NCBI GenBank assembly: GCA_905160935.1
Contig: CAJHZI010000271.1
Coordinates: 662,501 to 726,500, forward strand
DNA: 64,000 nucleotides
DNA from: Enchytraeus crypticus
Taxonomy: Eukaryota; Annelida; Clitellata; Enchytraeida; Enchytraeidae
Direction: 5' to 3'
The notes beneath the pieces are model-generated. The model saw only the letters and a list, made by a program, of their open reading frames with translations, was not told the DNA's origin and ran no database searches. The first letter of the stretch is position 1, and every line of letters begins with the position of its first letter. Below, one piece after another: positions 34,901 through 44,331 of this stretch. Made by a program: the position numbers and the translations under genes.

Positions 34901-36197
34901 TTGTTCCCATAATAAACAAAGCCTAATGGAGGAGGGGAGTGTGCTTATATTTCCAGCTGGCAATATTCTATATATTCCGATATATTTATTATGTTTTTCG
35001 TCATTTATTAACAGCATGGTGTTTCAAAAATTACAAAAAAATTATATTTCCATTACTGATGAAATGATGATAAACATATGCCTTAATTTACATTTAATAT
35101 ACATTATGTCTATATTGAATATCTAGAGAGGATATATTACATTTTTATGATAAATTACGTAGCAGGTTCCTGCCACAAAAGAATTAAGTTTATGATTGCA
35201 CAATGGCACCTCCTAGCAAAAGAAAAAATATAAAGTGCGATTTTTCAGAGTAAACACCTTTTACGTAAGGTCTATACTGTATATACATTTAGACTATTCT
35301 GATTTTCTAGTAATTTGTAAGAAGTAGTTTTATTTCTGATCATTTAATCAATTAATTTAAAACAAATGCTACCTTAATGGAAGTCCTCTTACCTTTTCCA
35401 AATAGGGATTTAACAGTAGATCGTTTCTTCTCAAGCGTCTGTTGCCTTTTTTCGTCAAATTTTGACGTCGCAGGATCAGCATGTTTTTGCTTTGCTCTAC
35501 AAAATTAATTACGCCTTGGCAATAACATAAGATCCAAGGCTCTTATGATATGCTAGGCAAATGTCAAACCTAAGGAATGGCATTAACCTAATAAACTAAC
35601 AAATAATGCTTACAAAAATGTTGAGAAGTTTTCCAAAGTACAAGATATAAATAATCAATAATTATAAGTAGTTAACTCAATACAATTAAATACAAGAAAG
35701 GAATATAAAATAATTGCTTTGCAACTTTTATACACAAATTCATTTTTACAAAGTTAAATAAATATCTTATACACTAACTTTGCAACACCATGAAGGCATA
35801 TAAGAAATTTAATTATTCTGCGACATAAAATAGCTATGAATCGCATGTAGGCAGGTTTTAAGATCTAATGCTTTTCTGCGATGCACCATATAGGATTAGT
35901 TGGTAGAAATTTGTGCAGCATTGACGTCCCCAACGTCATCGTTGAATGAGAAAGAGAACACTTCACTTATATTTTATATTACTATACTCCAAGATAACAG
36001 TTTTATTTAAAATTGAACTTTTGAAATGAAAATACAAACTTTGCGGTAACAGCAGCTTGATCATGAGCTTTTAATTCTCTCCAACATTTGCTGCAGAAGC
36101 CTTGCCAGGCTGGGTTGCCATAGAAACCACACCCATTCTTACAACGTAAATCAGCCTCATCGATCTTGATACCAGATTTCTTCACTCGGGACAACAT
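27244..36197 (-). CDS. RABGEF1: Rab5 guanine nucleotide exchange factor (Rabex-5)
   Basis: The protein activates Rab5 on early endosomes and binds ubiquitin. Exons in coding order: about 36051-36197, 35393-35496, 32201-32461, 30541-30768, 28995-29251 and 27244-28617. Phases agree from exon 2 onward; the exon 1 to 2 join is unresolved, and a small exon may be missing. Exon 1 carries the A20 zinc finger (C-x3-C-x11-C-x2-[21 protein letters not shown]). Exons 4-6 carry VPS9, including [40 protein letters not shown] and [20 protein letters not shown], with the conserved Asp, Pro, Tyr and Thr. The last exon ends the family core (LPVPLQPQV) and then adds about 320 residues rich in Ser, Glu and Asp, longer than in vertebrates. 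Confidence 0.94.
28905..28978. repeat. 7-bp tandem repeat (ATTAACY)n
   Basis: About nine imperfect copies of ATTAACC/ATTAACT lie 17 bp inside the intron after the exon 5 donor. Confidence 0.8.
28995..29251 (-). CDS. RABGEF1: RABGEF1 exon 5: VPS9 domain core
   Basis: It begins with two bases completing an Ala codon, then [20 protein letters not shown], and ends [10 protein letters not shown]. The donor is GTGTGT. It contains the catalytic VPS9 surface. Confidence 0.96.
29330..29580 (-). mobile_element. Family E element, partial
   Basis: It matches the minus-strand layout of 30950-31220: a TCTCTCTAA start, CTGCTTTCACACTCCATAGA, and CCTTACCCATACCTTATGTA. Confidence 0.65.
29755..30540. repeat. 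16-bp minisatellite containing copies of the RABGEF1 exon 4 splice donor
   Basis: The unit is ACCAGTAGAGACACAG with variants, about 48 copies. Because 16 is not a multiple of three, all frames stay open with a 48-bp period, giving false Cys/Leu/Trp-rich ORFs. On the minus strand the unit reads CTCTACTGGTCTGTGT. The real exon end reads CTACCACTG, then GTTTGTGT. The array starts at the splice junction itself. Confidence 0.95.
30541..30768 (-). CDS. RABGEF1: RABGEF1 exon 4: helical bundle and start of VPS9
   Basis: It encodes [39 protein letters not shown] and [19 protein letters not shown]. The acceptor is TTTTCTGCAG and the donor GTTTGT. The coding end joins the minisatellite with no gap. Confidence 0.96.
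30805..30876 (+). mobile_element. Short SINE tail with (TTA)n
   Basis: TTGACGCCCCTGACATCATC leads to GAGGAAACGGACGTTAAACC and a TTATTATTATT tract, 37 bp from the exon 4 acceptor. Confidence 0.65.
30950..31335 (-). mobile_element. Non-autonomous retroelement family E
   Basis: This is a full-length copy of the 18346-18720 element in reverse. It begins CTCTCTCTCTAGTTTTCTGT, has GGTGGTTTCCCATTGCCTTC, and ends CACCCGAGCACAACACGGGG. Confidence 0.82.
31848..31970. repeat. (CAT)n trinucleotide microsatellite
   Basis: A long CATCAT/CACCAT run. The Asp- and Met-rich open frames here are artefacts. Confidence 0.96.
32201..32461 (-). CDS. RABGEF1: RABGEF1 exon 3: linker and membrane-binding/helical region
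   Basis: It encodes [40 protein letters not shown] and [19 protein letters not shown]. The FAEFLKSL segment corresponds to FIEFLKTF in the human protein. Donor GTATGT and acceptor TTTTTCATCAG fit phases on both sides. Confidence 0.93.
32525..33172. repeat. 11-bp minisatellite
   Basis: The unit is CATAGCACTAT or CATAGCAGTAT with C/T changes, roughly 58 copies. It lies between exon 3 and the foldback element. Confidence 0.95.
33206..34415. mobile_element. Foldback-type element with 366-bp inverted arms
   Basis: Positions 33206-33571 are nearly perfectly the reverse complement of 34050-34415, with a 478-bp spacer. The outer end is GTCAGGGAATTATGCCCTGA, itself a hairpin. The 4 bp on each side (AACA) could be a target duplication. 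No transposase frame is seen. The equal arm lengths and high identity point to a recent non-autonomous DNA element. The superfamily is not assigned. Confidence 0.85.
34720..34818. repeat. Diverged second copy of the RABGEF1 exon 2 acceptor region
   Basis: About 95 bp match 35480-35580 at roughly 80% by eye, with GCTTTGCTCTACAAAATTAA and AATAACATAAG shared. On the minus strand both contain TTTTGTAGAGCAAAGCA, the branch/acceptor end of intron 1 plus about 10 exon bases. Confidence 0.8.
35393..35496 (-). CDS. RABGEF1: RABGEF1 exon 2: basic linker
   Basis: It encodes [20 protein letters not shown], then [21 protein letters not shown] aligns with SKFEEKK of the human protein. The acceptor TTTTGTAG and donor GTAAGA are clear. 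Its first base needs two bases from the preceding exon, which the obvious exon 1 donors do not supply. Confidence 0.85.
36051..36197 (-). CDS. RABGEF1: RABGEF1 exon 1: A20-type zinc finger
   Basis: It starts [20 protein letters not shown] and includes the four zinc-binding cysteines, ending near [11 protein letters not shown]. The start is the first ATG and aligns with the vertebrate N-terminus. The 3' boundary is uncertain: a phase-0 GT at 36050 does not fit exon 2, and a weak phase-2 donor lies about 40 bp farther. Confidence 0.9.
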
Positions 36198-37743
36198 AGT
36201 TCTTTCTTACAATGTAAATAACTACGTTACAAAAAGTAATATTACGATAATATTACTACTATTACTAATATTAAGCTACAAAAATATGTATTAATTAATA
36301 CATAATCTACAGTATATATTAGTGTCTCAGAAGGTCCACTTTCATGCCTTTTCAATTTTTGTTACTGTTGTAAGACACTAAAAACAGACTTGAATAAGAA
36401 ATGTAAACAAGTGTGACACTCTTCATTCGTTCTGTATTTAAATTAATACTAATCTCCATTGAGGATATAGGATATAGTATAATTCCAATTCTGATGAAAA
36501 CTTATACATACATTCATGTCTACAAATAGTTTAGGTTTAACTAGATAAAAGATTCCAATTCAGAAATACTGCAATACATACATTGCCTCTATACTACACC
36601 ACATTTCTTGCAACAATTTCAATTTCAGACTTAAATAGAGATTTAAGAAATTTTATTAGTAATTATACGAAATATATAATAGAAATTATAGTCCATAATG
36701 TCTTGCAGAATATACAAGAAAATTGTAAGAAAAAAATTATTCTAGCAACAATGTGTGTAATATTTCAAATATCATATTCTTAGCATATTCTCTATCTGGC
36801 AGTACAGTATGGGTAGTTATAAACAGTAAGAATACAACAACGATCTTATATAATTCTACTTATACCAAAAGTCACCATCATTTCCTTGTACAATTAATTT
36901 TTCAATGTAAGATGACATATTTTTTATTAATACAGTACAATTTACTGCACACGCCGTAAAACTATCCCACATACACACCAAATAGTACCTAAAATCGAAA
37001 TAGCACAAGCAAACTGGCGTTATTTGATTCCTAACATCCAGGTGATCCGAATGATATTCATGTAGTACGGAATTATTGTAATATTTATTAGTTCTTCATA
37101 TTACAGATACAAAAATTGATAGTTCTTTGACAGATTTATGTGAACAAATTATTCCAGCATACTATAGGAAGCAATTATTACACATTATTTTATTTACAGT
37201 AATTAAGGACTAAATCTTATGATATTTCTGTTTGTTTTGTTTTACTTGGAGTTTCATATTATTATTATTTACATTTTAAACCTGGACCTACGTGATCAAC
37301 ACCGAACAAACTAATAAGGATTTAAAAATTAATTTTTTAAAATTTAATTACTAAGACGAACATCATGTTGCTGACATACTCGTCCATTTTCTTTAGTATA
37401 TTTTGAGTAGAAGTTTTCTTTTTCATCGACTTGCTTACATATAATTATCAACATTTTTGTAATATTTATATATTTTTTTCAAATACCACTGTTATATTGG
37501 CATTTGCAAGCTTCAGTTTTATCTACATTTATGTCTATGGGTCACATGATACTATTTATAGCACACTACGTCAATGGGCGTAGTAGTAAAGTTTATAAGT
37601 TGGCCTACTTTGGTAACTAGTAGCCAAAATTAATACAATAACGGATTTCTAACCAATTGAAAATTGAAATTGAAAAATCACATAATCTTGGCAGTCTAAT
37701 ACTGCACTGTTATGGTTCTAAATGGCATGTATCAAACTTTATA
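36198..37743. other. Intergenic region upstream of RABGEF1
   Basis: AT-rich sequence between the TIMM23 3' end and the RABGEF1 start. It should hold the RABGEF1 promoter and 5' UTR. I see no clear core elements. The short open frames are not convincing. Confidence 0.4.
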
Positions 37744-37751
37744 ATTACATG

Positions 37752-38460
37752 CAGTGGCGGATCCAGGGGGGCCTGGGCCCCCCCTTAGGTCCAGCGAAAA
37801 TTTTTTTAAAACTATATTTTAATTTCTTCTATGGCAATTTCTATGTGTCAATATGTGTGTAAGGGCACTGGTTAGGGGTGGGGAGGCGGGGTACGAGAGG
37901 GAACTCCGTTCCACTAGCTCAAATATGGAATTTGGGGCCCATATTTGGTATACTAGGAGCCCTGTATAATGGAAGGGGGCCCGAAAAATGCTGATCGTTT
38001 CACTAGCTTTCAATTTTCACTTTAGTCACTGTAGGCCTATGGGAGGAAAGGAGGGTGTAATTAAAATTGTGAACTCTGTTCCGGAGTAGTGGTGCAAATA
38101 GCCTTGACTAGGAGGGGCTAAGCCCCCCTCCCTTACCGCCAAAATTATGTCACTTTTGCAATTCGTACAGGTAAGCTGAATTTCCTCAGAGGTGAAAAAA
38201 TTAGCTTACTTTTTTTCAAAACAAATGTAGGAGTTTAGGCATTTTAGGTTTTCTTCTCACTTTAGTACATATGTGGGGGGGGGGTAAGATACGGGGATAC
38301 ACTCACTCTGTGTCGAGCGCAGTAGTGAAAAATGTTGAGCCCCACAGCTTTTCCTGGTTTCGTCACAAGTCCCGAAGAGGGGGGGGGGGGGGAAAGCAAA
38401 AAGTGTATTCTCAAAAAAATTTCGGGTCCCCCCCTTAAAAAATTCCTGGATCCGCCCCTG
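37752..38460. mobile_element. hAT-like non-autonomous DNA transposon, 709 bp
   Basis: The terminal inverted repeats are CAGTGGCGGATCCAGGG on the left and, read inward from the right, CAGGGGCGGATCCAGGA. A perfect 8-bp target duplication ATTACATG flanks it (37744-37751 and 38461-38468). An 8-bp duplication and CAGNGGCGG ends are hallmarks of hAT. The interior has G/C runs and no transposase frame, so it depends on an element elsewhere. Confidence 0.9.
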
Positions 38461-38819
38461 ATTACATGGTTGTAGTAATTACTAAATGTGTGTATGTTTG
38501 TTTATATAAGTATATGTGATGCATCTTTTCCTGTCTGTTTTTGACGAATAAAGAAATGAATAATAATCAAGTTGGACACATTAAACGGCATAACCTTAAA
38601 CTCTATCCTTATTCTAGAAATTCATTACAATAAAATATAATTTACAGGTATTTGTATTTCCATAAATGTCAGTACTTTCCGCATGGTTCCAGATACCTAA
38701 ATAAAACTAACAACTATACTTTGAGGTCAACATACTTCACAACATTGTTAATATTTTAATATTTCTATAATATCCTTCCAACCTTAACTTTAAAAAGTTC
38801 AAATCTTTAACGTTATTTA

Positions 38820-38915
38820 AAACTTAACCTCAAACTACAGAAGAGGAGAGAGAGACAGAGAGAAAGAGAGAGAGAGAGTGAGTGAGAGAGAAAGACAGAG
38901 ATGTGAGAGAGATTT
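38820..38915. repeat. (GA)n-rich tract
   Basis: Imperfect GAGAGA with GACAGA interruptions. It lies in an otherwise featureless AT-rich stretch. Confidence 0.85.
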
Positions 38916-39221
38916 TATTTAGTCTTTGTGCAATCTCATATTTTAATTTCGATTTAGGTCTCATCAACAGCCAATGTGTGATCATACAAAAGTGTTACTA
39001 ATTATAGTAATAAATAATTAATTTGTACTTATATTGTTAAATTACCTTTACATCCTTAGGTTTTATTATTGATTAATTTGAAATAGTCAGACATATTAGG
39101 ATATTATTTCCAACTATGAATTTATAGTAATCAAATAAATGTTAAATAATAATAATAATAATAATAAATTCTAAAGTATGATTGATCATCTACGGATGAT
39201 GTCGGAGATATGTGTCACTAT

Positions 39222-39668
39222 TTGTGCCTCTAATCAGTGCCACTAGTCAGTGCCACTAGTCAGTGCCACTAGTCAGCGTCACTAGGCAGCGCCATTAGTC
39301 AGTGCCACTAGTCAGCGTCACTAGTCAGTGCCACTAGGCAGCGCCATTAGTCAGTGCCACTAGTCAGCGTCACTAGTCAGTGCCACTAGTCAGTGCCACT
39401 AGTCAGTGCCACTAGTCAGCGTCACTAGTCAGTGCCACTAGGCAGCGCCATTAGTCAGTGCCACTAGTCAGCGTCACTAGTCAGTGCCACTAGGCAGCGC
39501 AATTAGTCAGTGCCACTAGTCAGCGTCACTAGTCAGTGCCACTAGGCAGCGCCATTAGTCAGTGCCACTAGTCAGCGTCACTAGTCAGTGCCACTAGGCA
39601 GCGCCATTAGTCAGTGCCACTAGTCAGCGTTACTAGTCAGTGCCACTAGGCAGTGCCACTAGTCAGTA
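39222..39668. repeat. 13-bp minisatellite with higher-order 52-bp structure
   Basis: The base unit is CACTAGTCAGTGC. Four variants (ending CGT, TGC, CGC, TGC, with CATTAG in one) follow one another in fixed order to make a 52-bp higher-order unit that recurs about six times from 39270. Confidence 0.92.
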
Positions 39669-40269
39669 CTCTTGCCAGATACTAAAGCAAAATTAAAGAA
39701 ACACGTTTAAACAATCCCACTATGTTTATATTAATACTATATACAAGTATTTACATTGAACTATGCTGAATAAAGTTATCTGTCTACACGGTCGTGCAAA
39801 AATAAGCCACATTTGAAAAGTTTTGACAGTAATATGATGAAGATACTTGCTCAGGTAAAGACTTCATGCACTGCATTTAAATTTGCCGTAATTCACCATC
39901 GTAATGTTATTTAAATTGTGCAAAAGCGAACTAGGGTGGCAAAGGATGAAGACAAACGAAGAAACTGACAATCAACCTATTTTTTGTTAAATGATGCATT
40001 AACTAATCATTTTAATCAGAATAATACAAAGTAATATACATGTAGTAATATATTAGGGCATAAATATTCCATATTACCATTACAATAATATGAACACGTC
40101 ACCAACTGATCGTACAATAGTAAATGATAATACTTATTATTGGTTAAATCAGTCAATTGATGGAGTTCCATCAGTTGACTACGGATCAAACGGTTTAATA
40201 AATTTAAGGCGAACTGATCACTACTGCTTGAGAGCGAAAGAGATGAATATAGCTTTAAATTATGCTAAT

Positions 40270-40349
40270 ATACATAAAAATATATATATAATATATATAA
40301 AAATAAATATATATATATATATATACAGTATATATATATATCAATAAAC

Positions 40350-40412
<63 letters not shown>
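40270..40412. repeat. (TA)n microsatellite, interrupted
   Basis: TA runs broken by short AAATAA and CAATAAACA segments. Confidence 0.93.
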
Positions 40413-40416
<4 letters not shown>

Positions 40417-40877
40417 CTAAAATTAATAGAGCAACACACTCGTAGATAATACTTTGGCCAGGGGTATAGAAGATAGAAGTCTAAATAAACCCGAGAAATA
40501 AATAGCCTAAATGACTAATTATTTTGTGATATAATCACAGTTTAACTAATTATCATACACTTTTTTAGTAGTGCAAGAGAGCAAAATTTATAAATCACTC
40601 ATATAAAGTTCGTGATACTTATTTATCCAACTGTGCAGTTGATTAGTTTATTATTATTAGACTAATTCTAGGTCAATTAGTAAAATATAATGGGGAGGGG
40701 GGGTGCGTTTAATGCAGTATAATGAATTAATATACTGCAACAATATTATAGACGCTGACTAGGAATTCTTCGTTACTGGTACATCAGTTAGAATTATTAT
40801 TACTTCGATATATCATCACTTTAGGTTGAAGTAAAGTTTAGAAACGAAACAATATCAGAAACAGAAAAGAGAGGACA

Positions 40878-40987
40878 TCACTGCAGTCCAATCATTTGTT
40901 TTAGTCTATCTCTACTCGTGTACAGGCAGTAGATAGACGCCAATCCAAAACCAAACCCACCAGAGCGCAGACATTTCTTGTAGCCAG
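40878..40987 (-). CDS. TIMM23: TIMM23 exon 7: last membrane helix and C-terminus
   Basis: It encodes GYKKCLRSGGFGFGLASIYC, then LYTSRDRLKQMIGLQ and a TGA stop at 40878-40880. It aligns with the fourth transmembrane segment of Tim23. The acceptor is TTTTTAG. Confidence 0.94.
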
Positions 40988-43900
40988 CTAAAAACACAAA
41001 TCATGCAAAAAAATAAACACGCATTATAGTGAAATGATCAACTTTGTCGATATCTATCACTTTTTAATACCACATGTTTAAACCGTTAGGCAATTTTAGA
41101 TTTGAGATTTTACTCTCACATAAAAGCGGCTGGGATTCGAACCTACGATAGTTCAATTCACCCCAGGATCTGTCATTTAAGACTTCATGACGTGACCCCT
41201 ACGCTACTGAGACATTCAATAGCGTAGGGCTATTAGTGCTTGTATGCGTAAATGCACACAAGCATTAGCTACATGTTAAGAACGAATAAGTATAGTCAAT
41301 GAGCCACAATAATACAATACAGTACAACGGTTTGACATAGAGTACTTCATCAAAAGGCAATGCACAGATGTCCTAGAAGCTGAAGAGCAGAAGAAACTGA
41401 CATTAAGTAAAGTTTTCTCTCCTTAATACATTATAACACAATATCCTTAATAAATCTCCTAATTAATCTAATACAGTAATCTCCTTAAAACATTAACACT
41501 AACACGAAATGACAACCAAACTGCTCAACTTCTGCATTTATTAATATTATTAATCGCAAGATTGATAACTCTTGCGCTCTCGTTACATTACCCAGACGCA
41601 GATGGCATTTAACGAATGATTAACTCCTTCCCACCATTACTGTTTCCAATTTCTAAGTTGACATATCTTTCATGTAAATTAAACTAATATATATTAGTAA
41701 ATGTCATCTTTCAAAGAGAAGACAGCGGGATTTATCGCACTTGATTTAGTTGCTCGTCAATTATAGAAGTTAATCTACATCGACCTTGGTTAGTACTTTG
41801 TGGGTGACCACTTTGGAAAAACGAGTGTCGACAGCTTAGGAAGAAAAAAATCCCAGGGTTATGGAAGGTTATTCTTAAATCCGCGCCCGCTGCAATTGAT
41901 GCGCCATCAAAAGGCAACGATAACTAATAACCATAGAGAGGAAGGAGAAAATGGGCCTTAACAAGCATCTGTGCTTCCTGACCCAGTGTGCCGTTATGTA
42001 ATGTTAAGACAGCACTGATAAGCTATAAACCAATCTTCTACCTGTGGATTTATACAGCAGACCTGTCGACGTGGCAGCTGCTATTGTGTTTAGCTCATCC
42101 TCAGCTCCTCTCAGCTTTGAAATTATCACACCGATCACACTGTACATCAAAGCTGAAACAAATCAAGCAGTTGTAATCATTTCTTCTTCTAGTGAGATAT
42201 TCCAGAAATAATTAAAAAAACTGATACATATGCTGCATTGATAAATACGCTGACCGCATCCAGAGGTGTACAGTTCAACTCCTGTCCAGACAGCAACCTC
42301 GCTGTTTGTAATTAGCTGAACTACTTAATTACACTAATTGAAATATCTAACAATACTAACTGAATTATCTATTTACACTAACCTTTCACTTAAGTTACCC
42401 TTGGAGTCTTCGTAATTTCACTTAAAATTACGAAGACTTTTAGGGTAAATTATGAAGTTAAAAATGAGATAAAATCAATCAAACCAATTCAATCAATAAG
42501 AATTTAAAACCATTTACCTATTACGCCCAGTGTCTGAGCATTTGAGGCCCCTCGTTTTGTGACAGAGTTGAGCATCCTGTAAACATCAAAGAAAATTTTT
42601 ATTTATTCTTTCATATAGGCCTACCTGTAATACAGAACAAACAGCAATACTGAGGGTCCAACGGAGATGAGTCAAAATTAAAGGATCCGCTAAGACATAA
42701 TTTAGGTAAAATTAACTTCACAACTTTTCAACAACCTCCATTTCAGGACTGTAGCATTAACTCACTATCTCACTTTTTTTGGAAATTTTATTTTTAAATC
42801 ATTTGTAAAAAGCTCAAGAAAAATGCAAATTTATTACTCTTTCTTTCTTTCCCTCTCTCTCTCTCTCTAACTATTATATCCTCAAATAAATGTTTTACAA
42901 GATAAAAAGAGATTAACAACTATACTAACTGTGTTCTTCTAGCAGCAACTGTGTACTCTCCTGATTTGATCTCACGCCAGCCTGTCATTAATCCATTCAC
43001 GCCTCCAATTACAGCACCTAGCATGACAACAGCATGACAATATAGCACCTAGCATGACACGACAACAGCATGATAATATAGCACATAGCATGACATGACA
43101 ACAGCATGACAATATAGCACCTAGCATGACATGACAACAGCATGACAACATAGCACATAGCATGACACAACAACAACATGATAATATAGCACATAGCATG
43201 ACATGACAACAGCATGACAATATAGCACATAGCATGACATGACAACAGCATGACAATATAGCACATAGCATGACATGACAACAGCATGACAACATAGCAC
43301 ATAGCATGACAGTATAGCACCTAGCATGACATGACAACAGCATGACAATATAGCACACAGCATGACATGACAACAGCATGACAACATAGCACATAGCATG
43401 ACAATATAGCACCTAGCATGACACGACAACAGCATGATAATATAGCACATAGCATGACATGACAACAGCATGACAATATAGCACCTAGCATGACATGACA
43501 ACAGCATGACAACATAGCACATAGCATGACAATATAGCACCTAGCATGACACGACAACAGCATGATAATATAGCACATAGCATGACATGACAACAGCATG
43601 ACAATATAGCACCTAGCATGACATGACAACAGCATGACAATATAGCACCTAGCATGACATGTCAACAGCATGACAATATAGCACATAGCTTGACATGACA
43701 ATAGCATGACAATATAGCACCTAGCATGACATGACAACAGCATGACAATATAGCACATAGCGTGACATGACAACAGCAAGACAATTCATATAAACTTACC
43801 CATTGAAGGTCGTTTTTACACAAAAAATTAAAGTGCTTATAATTTTTCGCTACTTTAAAGTGCCATATTTCGTTTTTTTATGGTTCTATCTATATGAAAC

Positions 43901-44278
43901 TAATCCAAAATGCTATAAATATTGCATAGATTCAGCATAATTACTCATAATTTATGTGGCATGTATATCTTGGCAATTGCACCAGCTCAAACTTTATGCT
44001 TCATTAAGTTTCGATACGTTTGAAATTAACAAAAACTAACTTTGAAACCCGTTCTTTCTAAATATTTACAAAGCAGATGCAAGAAATCCATATAGTTTAA
44101 TAATTTTGACATCGAAATAATATAAAACACTTATGAACTTCAAAATACTGCTTGGACTGAGCACACCTTCAACCCAAACTTGAAAAAAAAATTTACTGCA
44201 TAAAAGTGTCACTATCATTCATGATTATATAATTTATCGATAGAAATGCAGTTATAAACATTTTAAATGTAGGTTGTG

Positions 44279-44331
<53 letters not shown>

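Noticed and set aside
34926..35126. 66-residue frame and other short frames in the RABGEF1 introns
   Set aside because: AT-driven hydrophobic frames with no homology by eye and no support from splice phase.
42972..43779. Cys/His-rich frames of up to 152 residues (MLLSCHA repeats)
   Set aside because: They are translations of the 36-bp minisatellite. Regular Cys spacing comes from the DNA repeat, not from a zinc-binding protein.
43018..43786. CRISPR-like array of regularly spaced repeats
   Set aside because: Units are contiguous with no unique spacers, and the context is a eukaryotic intron.
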